64,000 nt of DNA, from assembly GCA_963784885.1 (NCBI GenBank), contig CAWATA010000002.1, positions 124,001-188,000 on the forward strand. The letters run 5' to 3'. Shown here in pieces: positions 25,269-33,763 of the stretch. The stretch's first letter is position 1. Every line of letters begins with the position of its first letter. The DNA comes from RHKX01 sp963784885. Its GTDB lineage: Bacteria; Actinomycetota; Thermoleophilia; Solirubrobacterales; 70-9. The notes beneath the pieces were generated by a model, which worked only from the letters and a program-made list of their open reading frames with translations, ran no database searches and was not told the DNA's origin. The translations under genes were made by a program, and so were the position numbers.

Positions 25269-26495
25269 TCAGTGAAGCATTCGCTCGACGCCGCGGCGCT
25301 CGAGGCCGCGCACGGTGACCAGGCGCTGGATCTCGCTCGTTCCCTCCCAGATCCGGTCGACCCGGAGCTCGCGGAGAAAGCGCTCGGCGACGTTGGAGCG
25401 GAGGTAGCCGCGGCCGCCGAACGCCTGCACGCAGCGGTCGGCGCAGCGCCAGGCGGACTCGCTGGTGAACAGCTTCGCCATCGAGGCCTTGCCGTGCACG
25501 ACCTTGAGGTCGACGCCGCGGTCGGCCATCTCGGCGACCGTCAGCGTCAGCAATCGCCCCGCGGCCGCGTCGGCGGCCGAGTCGGCGAGCGGGAACGAGA
25601 CGCCCTGGTAGTCGAGGATCCGATTGCCGCCCTGCTCGCGGGAGGCGGCCCAGGCGACCGTCTCGTCGAGCAGGCGCCACATCGCGCCGATGCAGCGGGC
25701 GGCGATGCCGAGCCGCTCCTCCATGAACCAGGCGCGCTGAAGCTCGTCGCCGGCGCCGATGCCGCCGATCGCGTCGCTCGCGCTCACCTCGACGTCGCGG
25801 AAGACGATCGTCGGGTGGCCATCGGGGTAGGAATGGGTGAAGGCGGGGTCGTCGACGATCTCGACCCCGGGGGCGTCGCGGTCGACGACGAACAGGGTCG
25901 GCAGCTTTTCGCCGTCCTCGATCACGTTCGCCATGACTACGTAGACGGCGGCGATGTCTCCGGTCGTCACGAACCACTTCTCGCCGTTGATCCGGTAGCC
26001 GTCGCCGGAGGGCTCGGCGACCGTGGCGATCCCGCTCGGGTCGGAGCCGGCGTCGCGCTCGGTGACGGCGTACGCGTCACGGACCTCGCCGCGGAGCGCC
26101 GGGACGAGCCAGCGCTGGATCTGCTCCTCGCTGGCGTGGTGCCAGACGTTGTAGGCGTTCGGGACGTGCCAGTGGATCGCGTTCGTGCTCCGGCCCCACT
26201 GCTCCTCGACGAGTGCCCACTCGAACCGGCTCCAGCCCTGGCCGCCGTACTCGGGGCGGTGGAGGCCGCCGGTCAGGCCGGCGTCGGTGGCCGCCCGCTT
26301 GACGTCCTCGACGACGTCGTCGGGAAGGCGGCCGTGCCGTCGCTCGGCCTCCTCTTCGAGTGGGAACAGGATGTCCTCGGTGAACGCGCGGGCGCGAGCC
26401 TGGAGGTCCCGGGCGCGGTCATCGAGCTCGAAGGGGATCTCGTCCATGCCCAGGACTCCCGTCTGGTAGGTGGCGCTCTCCAACTTGACCGGCAC
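25269..26495 (-). CDS. Acyl-CoA dehydrogenase
   Basis: A flavin-dependent acyl-CoA dehydrogenase, 408 residues from GTG 26495 or 392 from ATG 26447, just before DEIPFELDDRA. It shows AVTERDAGSDPSG, INGEKWFVTTGD, the arginine-rich EERLGIAARCIGAMWRLLDE and the C-terminal QAFGGRGYLRSNVAERFLRE followed by IWEGTSEIQRL, where the Glu matches the catalytic base position. It introduces a double bond next to a CoA thioester. The promoter faces the Rieske gene and carries operator copy 2, so both arms are likely regulated together. Confidence 0.87.
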   Translation of the reverse strand: MPVKLESATYQTGVLGMDEIPFELDDRARDLQARARAFTEDILFPLEEEAERRHGRLPDDVVEDVKRAATDAGLTGGLHRPEYGGQGWSRFEWALVEEQWGRSTNAIHWHVPNAYNVWHHASEEQIQRWLVPALRGEVRDAYAVTERDAGSDPSGIATVAEPSGDGYRINGEKWFVTTGDIAAVYVVMANVIEDGEKLPTLFVVDRDAPGVEIVDDPAFTHSYPDGHPTIVFRDVEVSASDAIGGIGAGDELQRAWFMEERLGIAARCIGAMWRLLDETVAWAASREQGGNRILDYQGVSFPLADSAADAAAGRLLTLTVAEMADRGVDLKVVHGKASMAKLFTSESAWRCADRCVQAFGGRGYLRSNVAERFLRELRVDRIWEGTSEIQRLVTVRGLERRGVERMLH

Positions 26496-26514
26496 TCTAA
26501 CATAGTTTGATCGA

Positions 26515-26530
26515 TTGACTACAAGGTCAA
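26515..26530. promoter_or_regulatory. Operator palindrome TTGAC-N6-GTCAA (copy 2)
   Basis: TTGAC TACAAG GTCAA is identical to copy 1, with flanking A and C also shared. It lies between the divergent acyl-CoA dehydrogenase and Rieske genes, a few bases downstream of the predicted plus-strand -10 (TAACAT/CATAGT, 26498-26506), a repressor position. Confidence 0.6.
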
Positions 26531-26578
26531 CGGTCGGCCCGTCTTGGCCTGAGGACAGGAAGGAAACGAGGGAAGCGG

Positions 26579-27745
26579 ATGAGCACAGCGGCGACGAACG
26601 GCAGGCTCCACCTCGACCCGGCGGATGTGCGATCGACGCTGCAGCCGGTCGAACGGGCTTCGATGCTCCCGCCGGCCGCCTTCGCCGACTCCTCCGTGCT
26701 CGAGTGGGAGATCGACAACGTCTTCAGCGGCTGGGTCTGCTTCGGCCACGTCTCGACGATCGCCGAGCCCGGGGCCTGGCTGATGCGCGAGATCGGACCG
26801 AGCAGCGTCTTCGCGATGACCGGAGCCGACGGTCGGCCGCGTGCCTTCCTCAACGTCTGCCGGCACCGGGGCTCCAGGCTCGTCGAGGAGACCGAGGGCA
26901 AGGTGCGGCGGCGGATCCAGTGTCCGTACCACGGCTGGTCCTACGACCTCGACGGCAGCCTCGTCGCCGCTCCGCACATGGACGACGTCGAGAACTTCGA
27001 CCGCGGCTGCTTCGGCCTGATCGAGGCCCGTTCGGCCGTCGTCGGCGGCCTGCTGCTCGTCGACCTCAGCGGCCGGGCCGCGGACCCCGGCGAGCACGTC
27101 GGCGAGCTGCTGCGCTTCCTCGACCACTGGCGGCTCGACTCGCTCGAGCGCGCGCGCGGGACCGTCTACGAGGTCGAGGCGAACTGGAAGGGCATCGCCG
27201 AGAACTACAACGAGTGCCTGCACTGCCCCGGCGTTCATCCGGAGCTGAACGCGCTCAGCGACTATCGCAGCGGCGACTCCCAGTTCGGCAGCGGTCGCTG
27301 GTGCGGCGGCTCGATGACCCTGAACGAGGGCGCCGGGACGATGGGTCTCGGCGACGGCCACGCCACGACCCGCCCACCGATCGCCGGCCTCGACGAGCGC
27401 GAGGCCAGGTCCGTGTACTACTTCTCCCTGTTCCCGAATGCTCTCGTCTCGCTTCATCCCGACTACGTGATGCTGCACACGCTCTGGCCCCGTGCGGTCG
27501 ACCGGACCGAGGTGACGTGCGAGTGGTTCTTCGAGCCGGAGACGATGGCGAGACCGGACTTCGATCCGAGCGATGCGGTCGAGTTCTGGGACACGGTCAA
27601 CCGCCAGGACTGGCGCGTCTGCGAGCTCACCCAGCGCGGGGTGAGGACGAAGGGGTATACGGCGGGGCGCTACTCGGCCGACGAGGGCGACGTCCACCGC
27701 TTCGACACCCTGGTCGCCGAGCGCTACATCGAGGCGCTGGAGTGA
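26579..27745 (+). CDS. Rieske non-haem iron oxygenase, quaternary-amine (CntA/GbcA) type
   Basis: A 388-residue oxygenase alpha subunit. The Rieske cluster ligands are C94, H96 (CRHRGS) and C115, H118 (CPYHGW). The mononuclear iron site is NECLHCPGVH with H215 and H220, and D338 (FWDTVNRQDW) as probable third ligand. Glu212 occupies the bridging position that is Asp in ring-hydroxylating dioxygenases; Glu is known there in the carnitine oxygenase CntA. A quaternary or N-methyl amine substrate is therefore inferred. No beta subunit or reductase gene adjoins it. It has a good Shine-Dalgarno sequence and overlaps the next flavoprotein gene as GTGA. Confidence 0.85.
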   Translation: MSTAATNGRLHLDPADVRSTLQPVERASMLPPAAFADSSVLEWEIDNVFSGWVCFGHVSTIAEPGAWLMREIGPSSVFAMTGADGRPRAFLNVCRHRGSRLVEETEGKVRRRIQCPYHGWSYDLDGSLVAAPHMDDVENFDRGCFGLIEARSAVVGGLLLVDLSGRAADPGEHVGELLRFLDHWRLDSLERARGTVYEVEANWKGIAENYNECLHCPGVHPELNALSDYRSGDSQFGSGRWCGGSMTLNEGAGTMGLGDGHATTRPPIAGLDEREARSVYYFSLFPNALVSLHPDYVMLHTLWPRAVDRTEVTCEWFFEPETMARPDFDPSDAVEFWDTVNRQDWRVCELTQRGVRTKGYTAGRYSADEGDVHRFDTLVAERYIEALE

Positions 27746-29358
27746 ACGAGATCGCAGCCCGGCTCGGCGAGGTCGGCCTCCCGGCCCCGGTGTCTGAGCT
27801 CGCGGCTCGCGACTGGGACGTGGTCATCGTCGGCGGCGGCCACAACGGCCTCACCGCCGCCGCTTACCTCGCCCGCGCCGGCCGCTCGGTCCTCGTCCTC
27901 GAACGGCGCGAGCGCCTCGGCGGTGCCTGCACCCTCGAGCGCCCGTTCGACGACGACCGCTTCGTCGTCAGTCCCTGCGCCTACGTCGTCGGCCTCCTCG
28001 ACGACGTCGTCATCGAGGAGCTCCAGCTCCACGAGCGCGGCTTCAAGTACTGGATGGCCGACCCGAACCTGTGGGTCCCGTTCGCCGACGGCAGCTCCTT
28101 CGGTCAGTTCCTCGATGACGACGCGACGCAGCGGAGCCTCGACGCCCTCGGGCTCTCGAAGCGGGACATCGAGGGCTACTGGGCCTATGAGGAGCTGTTC
28201 GACGACGTCCGCAAGATGCTGCGCCAGGGCCCGCGGGACGCGTGGCTCGGCGACACGCCGACGCGCGAGGAGATCGAGGCGATGCTCGGCGGCGACGAGG
28301 AGAAGATCGCACTCGTCTTCGAGGACTCGATCGCTGACGTCCTCGATCGCTACATCGACGACGAGCGGGTCAAGACGGCTCTCTACGGGCAGGGGATCAT
28401 CGGCACCTGGGGCGGCCCCTACGAGCCCGGGACAGCGTCGATCAAACTCATGCACTACCAGGGCGACATGGGCGGGCAGGGTCCGGTCTGGGGCTACGTC
28501 GAGGGCGGCATGGGGATGGTCTCCTTCGCGATCGCAGACGCCGCCCACGAGGCGGGCGCAACACTCGCGTGCGACGTCCCCGTGGCCCGGATCCTGCCCG
28601 GCGACGGAGTCGAGCTCGAGGACGGGACGACGATCAGGGCCCGGACGGTGATCTCGAACGCCGATCCGAAGGTGACTCTTGGCCTACTCGGCACCGAGGC
28701 CGTCCGCTCCGCCGATGCGGCCTATCTCGACCGCCTCGAGCGCTGGAAGATCCGCAGTCCGGTCGTCAAGTTCAACGCCGCACTCGACCGCCTCCCGAAC
28801 TGGACCGCAGCTCCCGGCGAGGACTGGCCCGCCCGGGCGACGGTCGACGTCTGCGGGACGATGCAGGAGGCCCAGGCGGCCTTCGAGCGCTGCGCCGCGG
28901 GCGAGCCAGCGGTCGGCTTCGGCGAGATCTACGTCCAGACCGGCTACGACCCGAGCCCGGCGCCGGAGGGCAAGCAGCTGATGAGCGTCTTCGGCCAGTA
29001 CGCGCCGTACGACATCGCCGACGGCGACTGGGATTCGGCCCGCGAGGGGGTCGCCCGCCAGTTCATCGAGCTGATCGGCCGCTTCGCGCCCGACTTCGAG
29101 GACGTGCTCGCCGACTACGAGGTGCTCGGTCCGCCCGACATCGAGTCGCGGATCGGCCTGACCGGCGGCAACATCTTCCAGGGCGAGGTGACGCCCGACC
29201 AGATGTGGGAGGGACGGCTGACCGCCCGGACGCCGATCGAGGGCTTCTACCTCTGCGGAGCCGCCACTCACCCCGCCGGGAGCGTGATCGCGCTGAACGG
29301 CCGCAACGCCGCCGCCGCCGTCCTCGCCGACACCGGCGGCGAGCCTCCCCGGCCGTGA
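27742..29358 (+). CDS. PYROXD2-like FAD oxidoreductase, tandem copy A
   Basis: A 538-residue PYROXD2/phytoene-dehydrogenase-related flavoprotein translated from a GTG that overlaps the Rieske stop (GTGA). VVIVGGGHNGLTAAAYLARA is near 28-47, LGGACTLERPF follows, and YLCGAATHPAGSV forms the C-terminal FAD block. Coupling to the oxygenase suggests that it either supplies electrons or oxidises the oxygenase product; neither is established for this family. Its first ~87 residues are about 94% identical to the next gene's product while the rest is near 65%, a mosaic pattern. Confidence 0.85.
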   Translation: MNEIAARLGEVGLPAPVSELAARDWDVVIVGGGHNGLTAAAYLARAGRSVLVLERRERLGGACTLERPFDDDRFVVSPCAYVVGLLDDVVIEELQLHERGFKYWMADPNLWVPFADGSSFGQFLDDDATQRSLDALGLSKRDIEGYWAYEELFDDVRKMLRQGPRDAWLGDTPTREEIEAMLGGDEEKIALVFEDSIADVLDRYIDDERVKTALYGQGIIGTWGGPYEPGTASIKLMHYQGDMGGQGPVWGYVEGGMGMVSFAIADAAHEAGATLACDVPVARILPGDGVELEDGTTIRARTVISNADPKVTLGLLGTEAVRSADAAYLDRLERWKIRSPVVKFNAALDRLPNWTAAPGEDWPARATVDVCGTMQEAQAAFERCAAGEPAVGFGEIYVQTGYDPSPAPEGKQLMSVFGQYAPYDIADGDWDSAREGVARQFIELIGRFAPDFEDVLADYEVLGPPDIESRIGLTGGNIFQGEVTPDQMWEGRLTARTPIEGFYLCGAATHPAGSVIALNGRNAAAAVLADTGGEPPRP

Positions 29359-29372
29359 CCGTGGCTCACGTC

Positions 29373-29378
29373 TAGGCT
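29373..29378 (+). promoter_or_regulatory. Predicted -10 box (TAGGCT) of tandem copy B
   Basis: TAGGCT lies in the 26-nt gap after copy A and ends 6 nt before the ATG at 29385, so copy B may have its own leaderless promoter as well as operon readthrough. Confidence 0.4.
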
Positions 29379-29384
29379 GGCGCC

Positions 29385-30980
29385 ATGAACGAGATCGCTG
29401 CCCAGCTCGGCGAGGTCGGGCTCCCCGCCCCCGTCGCCGAGCTCGCCGCCAAGGACTGGGACGTCGTCATCGTCGGCGGCGGCCACAACGGCCTCACCGC
29501 CGCCGCCTACCTCGCCCGCGCCGGCCGCTCGGTCCTCGTCCTCGAACGCCGCGAGCGCCTCGGCGGCGCCTGCACCCTCGAGCGGCCTTTCGACGACGAC
29601 CGCTTCGTCGTCAGCCCCTGCGCCTACGTGCTCGGTCTCCTCGACCAGCGCGTGATCGACGACCTCGACCTCCACCGCCGCGGGCTCCGCTGGTGGCTCG
29701 CCGACCCGAACCTCTGGATCCCGTTCGCCGACGGCAGCTCGCTCGGCCAGTTCCTCGACGACGACAGGACCCAGGCGAACCTCGAGGCCATGGGCGTCTC
29801 GAAGGACGACATCGACGGCTACTGGCGCCACTCGAAGCTCTACGACGACATCCGCAAGCTGCTGCGCAAGGGCGAACGGGACGCCTGGGAGGGAGACACC
29901 CCGACTCGGGCCGAGATCGAGGAGATGCTCGGCGGCAACCAGGAGATGATCGATCTCGTCTTCGAGGCCTCCATCGCCGAGGTGATGTCGGACCACTTCA
30001 GCGACCAGCGACTCCACGACGCGTTCTTCGGCGGCGGCGTGATCGGGACGTGGGCGGGCCCGAAGGACCCCGGCACCGCTTCGGTGAAGCTCATGCACCA
30101 CCAGGGCGACCTCGACGGTGAGGGTTCGAACTGGGCCTACGTCGAGGGCGGCATGGGAATGGTCAGCTTCGCGATCGCCGACGCCGCCAGGGAGGCCGGT
30201 GCCGCTCTCGCGTGCGGGTTGCCGGTCGGCCGGATCATCATCGGCGAGGGGGTCGAGCTCGAGGACGGGACGCGGATCCGCGCGCGAGCGGTCGTCTCCA
30301 ACGCCGATCCCAAGCGGGTTCTCGACCTGATCGGCGGCGACGAGATCGCCGCGGCCGACGCCGCCTATCGGGCGCGCCTCGAGGAGTGGGATGTACGCAG
30401 CCCGGTCGTCAAGTTCAACGCCGCGCTCGACGCGCTCCCGAACTGGACCGCGGCCGATGGAGCCCAGTGGCCGGCGCGGGCGATGATCGAGCTGACCGAC
30501 GGCATCGACTCCGCCCAGGCCGCCTTCGAGCGCTGCGTCGCCGGGGAGCCCGCGGTCGGCTTCGCCGAGGTCTACACCCAGACCGGCTTCGATCCGGGTC
30601 CCGCTCCGGCCGGCAAGCACTCGATGACGGTCTTCGGCCAGTACGCCCCGTATGAGCTCTCGAACGGCGACTGGGACTCGCGCCGCGACGAGGTCGCCCG
30701 CCAGTTCATCGACCTGATCGATCGCTTCGCCCCCGGCATCGAGGACCGGTTGATCGACTACGAGGTGCTCGGCCCGCCCGACATCGAGTCGCGGATCGGG
30801 CTGACCGGCGGGCAGATCTTCCAGGGCTCGGTCCTGCCCGACCAGATGTGGGAGCAGCGGCTGACCGCGCGGACCCCGATTCCCGGGTTCTACCTCTGCG
30901 GTGCGGCGACCCATCCCGGCGGCAGCGTCATCGCCACGAACGGGCGCAACGCCGCCGCCGCCGTCCTCGCCGACGGCTGA
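29385..30980 (+). CDS. PYROXD2-like FAD oxidoreductase, tandem copy B
   Basis: A 531-residue paralogue of the preceding gene with the same domain order: VVIVGGGHNGLTAAAYLARA, LGGACTLERPF, then a central substrate region and the C-terminal YLCGAATHPGGSVIATNG. The two copies are collinear without gaps, so the duplication is clear. Divergence is concentrated in the middle, around residues 90-260 where substrate contacts would be expected, suggesting different specificities. As with copy A, reaction and electron acceptor are unknown. Confidence 0.85.
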   Translation: MNEIAAQLGEVGLPAPVAELAAKDWDVVIVGGGHNGLTAAAYLARAGRSVLVLERRERLGGACTLERPFDDDRFVVSPCAYVLGLLDQRVIDDLDLHRRGLRWWLADPNLWIPFADGSSLGQFLDDDRTQANLEAMGVSKDDIDGYWRHSKLYDDIRKLLRKGERDAWEGDTPTRAEIEEMLGGNQEMIDLVFEASIAEVMSDHFSDQRLHDAFFGGGVIGTWAGPKDPGTASVKLMHHQGDLDGEGSNWAYVEGGMGMVSFAIADAAREAGAALACGLPVGRIIIGEGVELEDGTRIRARAVVSNADPKRVLDLIGGDEIAAADAAYRARLEEWDVRSPVVKFNAALDALPNWTAADGAQWPARAMIELTDGIDSAQAAFERCVAGEPAVGFAEVYTQTGFDPGPAPAGKHSMTVFGQYAPYELSNGDWDSRRDEVARQFIDLIDRFAPGIEDRLIDYEVLGPPDIESRIGLTGGQIFQGSVLPDQMWEQRLTARTPIPGFYLCGAATHPGGSVIATNGRNAAAAVLADG

Positions 30981-31080
30981 GCCGTCCGCGAAAGCCGGTC
31001 CCGCAGCCGCCCGCTCATCGCCGCCGCTACCGGTTCCAGTGCCGCGTCTGCGGAGATCCATATGCAATGCTGGCGCCGCG

Positions 31081-31935
31081 ATGAGCGAGCGCAGGAAGGT
31101 GTTCAGGGCGCGCGTCCTCGCCGGCGCTCGCTCGCTGTTCAAGCTCGACCTGTTCGAGCGGCTGCTCCTGCGGGCGACCGTGGGCCACCCTTACAGCGGC
31201 TTCGTCTCGAAGCTTCCGCCGCTGCACACCAGCTACCCGCCGGGTACCCGGCGGCAGGTCGTCCGGCACGGATGCGTGCTCGACCTGGACCTGAGCGATC
31301 TCGTCGACTGGTACGCGTTCTGGGGCTTCGCCGATCGCGCCCACGACGAGCTCGCCCAACGCTGCTCCGCCGGGCAGGTCGTCGTCGACATCGGCGCCAA
31401 CCGCGGCATCACGGTTACCCGCCTGGCCAGGATCGTCGGCCCGCAGGGCCGGGTCGTCGCCATCGAGGCCGACCGCGGGAACTTCGCCCTGCTGGAGCAA
31501 CGGGTTCGCGAGAACGACCTGACCTGGGTGACGCTGGTCAACCGGGCGGTGGCGGAGGAGGCCGGGGTCCTGAGGATCTCGCCGCGGGTGACACAGAACT
31601 CGGGCATGAACTCGATAGCCGAGCGCGGGCAGGCGATCGAAGCGGCGACACTGGACGCGATCCTCGGCGAAGTCGGCGTCGAGTCGGTCGATGCGATCAA
31701 GATCGACGTCGAGGGCTACGAGGAACGGGTGCTGGCGGGGGCGGTCAGGACCATCGCCGAGCACCGGCCGGTAGTCCTCGTCGAGGTCGACGACGAGAAC
31801 CTCGGTCGGTTCGGCTCGACCCGCTCGGATCTGTTCGCGAAGCTCCCCGGCTACTCGCTGTCGGACGCGAGCAACCCCGGGACGGCTCTCGAGGCCGCGC
31901 ACGGGGACGTGCTGGCGCTCCCCGAAGCCAGCTGA
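31081..31935 (+). CDS. FkbM family SAM-dependent methyltransferase
   Basis: A 284-residue FkbM-type O-methyltransferase. VVDIGANRGITVTRLARIVGP is the SAM motif I, VVAIEAD the acidic loop, and DAIKIDVEGYEERVLAGA the diagnostic FkbM block. Such enzymes methylate sugars, peptides or polyketides. The start at 31081 places the fold correctly and sits 100 nt after the flavoprotein. The N-terminal 90 residues (KVFRARVLAGARSLFKLDLFERLLLR) are an extra helical region common in glycan-associated members. No glycosyltransferases are nearby, so the target is unclear. It converges on the cupin gene. Confidence 0.85.
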   Translation: MSERRKVFRARVLAGARSLFKLDLFERLLLRATVGHPYSGFVSKLPPLHTSYPPGTRRQVVRHGCVLDLDLSDLVDWYAFWGFADRAHDELAQRCSAGQVVVDIGANRGITVTRLARIVGPQGRVVAIEADRGNFALLEQRVRENDLTWVTLVNRAVAEEAGVLRISPRVTQNSGMNSIAERGQAIEAATLDAILGEVGVESVDAIKIDVEGYEERVLAGAVRTIAEHRPVVLVEVDDENLGRFGSTRSDLFAKLPGYSLSDASNPGTALEAAHGDVLALPEAS

Positions 31936-31941
31936 ACGTCC

Positions 31942-32364
31942 CTACTCGAGCTCCTGTGGCAGCGCCTTCGGCCCGTCCGGATAGATCGTCGCCATCGTCT
32001 CCGCCGACATCTCGAGCGTGTTGGCGGCCTCGGGGGGCGCGCCGACGACGAGCCAGAGCGCATCCTCGGCGGTGTCGTTGAACGGCTGGCGGACCGTGTC
32101 GGGCTCGACGAGCAGCGCATCGAGCCGCCCGAGCGTCAACAACTCGCCGTCGACCCTGATCCGGCCGGTGCCCTCGAGCAGCACGTAGAGCTCCTCGGTG
32201 AGGATGTGGCGATGCCTGGTCGATGCCTGGCCGGGCGCCAGCCGCCACAGCCGTGCGCCCAGGTGCTCGGCCCCGAGCTGCTCGGCGAGATCCGTGTTCT
32301 CAACGCCCATCTGGTTGGAGGGCCGCCAGAACGCGCTGCCGGCCTCGAGTACGCGGTAACCCAA
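31942..32364 (-). CDS. Cupin-domain protein
   Basis: A 140-residue single-domain cupin. The first metal motif is read in STRHRHILTEELYVLLEGTG (H-x-H-x5-E) and the second lies around RLDALLVEPDTVRQPFNDT, where His is replaced, so metal binding may be weak. The start is TTG at 32364, chosen because a perfect AAGGAGG lies 5 nt before it and no ATG or GTG occurs between it and the upstream region. It is divergent from the first TetR gene, and may be a sensor or small-molecule-binding enzyme controlled by it. Confidence 0.75.
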   Translation of the reverse strand: MGYRVLEAGSAFWRPSNQMGVENTDLAEQLGAEHLGARLWRLAPGQASTRHRHILTEELYVLLEGTGRIRVDGELLTLGRLDALLVEPDTVRQPFNDTAEDALWLVVGAPPEAANTLEMSAETMATIYPDGPKALPQELE

Positions 32365-32385
32365 TCTGACCTCCTTCGCTGCGGT

Positions 32386-32391
32386 TAGGCT
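32386..32391 (+). promoter_or_regulatory. Predicted -10 box (TAGGCT), first TetR gene
   Basis: TAGGCT ends 8 nt before the ATG at 32400 and favours it over the GTG at 32394. Confidence 0.45.
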
Positions 32392-32399
32392 CGGTGCCG

Positions 32400-33014
32400 A
32401 TGAGCTCCGAGACCGCCGATCGTATCCTCGAAGCCGCCTGCGAGCTGATCGCCGAAGACGGCATCGACGAGGTCCGGATCGCGAGGGTCGCGCAGCGGGC
32501 GGGTGCGTCGACCTCGCTCGTCCACCATTACTTCTCGACCCGCGAGGAGCTGCTCGAGCAGGCGCTGATCCACTCGTTCGAGCAGGCCGGCGACGAGCGG
32601 TTCGGCGCCGAGGTCGCGGCGGGCGGCGCGGTCGAGGGGCTCGCCGCCGCGATTCGCGAGAGCCTGCCCTACCCGGGTGGTCAGGAACGGGAGTGGGTGC
32701 TCTGGGTCGAGCTCTGGTTGCGCGCCGTTCGCGAGCCCGACCTGCGTCCGGTCGCTGCTCGCATGTACGACCGCTACCGCCGCTGGATGGCGGAAGTGAT
32801 CTCGGCCGGCGTCGAGAGCGGCGACTTCCCGGCCGGCACCGACGTCGACGGGGTCGCCGACCTCGGGGTCGCGCTGCTCGACGGAGCGGGCGTGCGGGCG
32901 CTTCTCGGCGATCCCCGGATGGACGTGGACGCCGCTCGCCGATTGATCGCCGGCGCGCTCGCCACCAGGCTCGCGATCGAGCCGGCCCGCCTCCTGGCCG
33001 AGCCGCGGAGCTGA
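32400..33014 (+). CDS. TetR family regulator (BetI-like), copy 1
   Basis: A 204-residue TetR regulator. The N-terminal HTH (about 8-55) contains IARVAQRAGASTSLVHHYFSTREEL. The C-terminal ligand domain has WVLWVELWLRAVREPDLRP, the signature helix of BetI-type members that sense choline or polyamine-related ligands. It is divergent from a cupin and upstream of a second TetR and a Pot-type importer. It is one of two candidates in the window for binding the 16-bp palindrome found at 21760, 26515 and 40308. Confidence 0.85.
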   Translation: MSSETADRILEAACELIAEDGIDEVRIARVAQRAGASTSLVHHYFSTREELLEQALIHSFEQAGDERFGAEVAAGGAVEGLAAAIRESLPYPGGQEREWVLWVELWLRAVREPDLRPVAARMYDRYRRWMAEVISAGVESGDFPAGTDVDGVADLGVALLDGAGVRALLGDPRMDVDAARRLIAGALATRLAIEPARLLAEPRS

Positions 33015-33069
33015 GGCTCGGTCCTCCCGCTCCGTTCTCCCTTGCGTGGGGCCCGTGGCTTGGGTAGTT

Positions 33070-33083
33070 TGAATAGCCGTTCA
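33070..33083. promoter_or_regulatory. TGAA-N6-TTCA palindrome before second TetR gene
   Basis: TGAA (33070-33073) and TTCA (33080-33083) flank 6 bp, right after TAGTTT (33065-33070), a likely -10. A TetR bound here would block the promoter of the TetR-Pot operon, so autoregulation is inferred. Confidence 0.45.
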
Positions 33084-33113
33084 GTTTTCCTGGAGGAGAA
33101 GACCGGCGAGGCC

Positions 33114-33761
33114 ATGAACCCGCGCCCGAACATGGATCACATCCGCAGGCCACAGATCCTGGCCGCCGCCGGCGAGGTGATAACCGAGCGCGGGCTGGCA
33201 GCGACCCGGATCGTCGATATCGCCGACCGGGCCGGCACGAGCCCACCGGCTCTCCTCTACTGGTTCGAAGATCGCGAGCAGCTGCTCAACGAGGCGCTGG
33301 CATGGTCGGAGGACCGCTTCTACGAAGCCCTCACCGACCGCCTCGAGTCGGTCGAGACTCCGGCGCAGCGGCTGCGGCTGCTCATCGAAGCCTCGGCGGA
33401 GGATCCTGATTGGACGCTCTGGATGGAGCTCTGGGCCCGGGCCCTGCGCGACGAGCAGGCGCAGAAGACGCGCCTGCGTCTAGATGCTCGTTGGCGCGAC
33501 GAGATCGCAGCGCTCGTGCTGGCCGGGCAGGAGGCCGGCGAGTTCGACCGCAGCCGGGATTCCGGCGAGATCGCGCTGCTCTTGGCCTCGCTTCTCGACG
33601 GCCTGGCTCTGCAGGCCACGCTCGGAGACCCGAGTGTCGATGCGGGACGGGTGCGCGACCTGCTGGTCGAAGCGGCCGAGCGCCTGCTCGACACGGACCT
33701 GCCGGAGCTGGACGAGAGAGCAATCGATCGCGAGCATCAGATGCTCGCTGAAGGAGGATGA
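33114..33761 (+). CDS. TetR family regulator (BetI-like), copy 2
   Basis: A 215-residue TetR regulator heading the transporter operon. The HTH reads RIVDIADRAGTSPPALLYWF (about 36-55) and the C-terminal domain has WTLWMELWARALRDEQAQ, again BetI-type. ATG 33114 is preferred; ATG 33132 is the alternative. Its stop overlaps the first ATG of the binding-protein gene, so regulator and importer are co-translated. A TGAA-N6-TTCA palindrome sits on its promoter. Regulation of amine uptake is strongly suggested by position. Confidence 0.85.
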   Translation: MNPRPNMDHIRRPQILAAAGEVITERGLAATRIVDIADRAGTSPPALLYWFEDREQLLNEALAWSEDRFYEALTDRLESVETPAQRLRLLIEASAEDPDWTLWMELWARALRDEQAQKTRLRLDARWRDEIAALVLAGQEAGEFDRSRDSGEIALLLASLLDGLALQATLGDPSVDAGRVRDLLVEAAERLLDTDLPELDERAIDREHQMLAEGG

Positions 33762-33763
33762 CG

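Noticed and set aside
20030..30980. Carotenoid desaturase (CrtI) assignment for the three flavoproteins
   Set aside because: They share the FAD fold but have PYROXD2-type N- and C-terminal blocks, and no crtB, crtE or crtY lies in the window despite the CarH gene.
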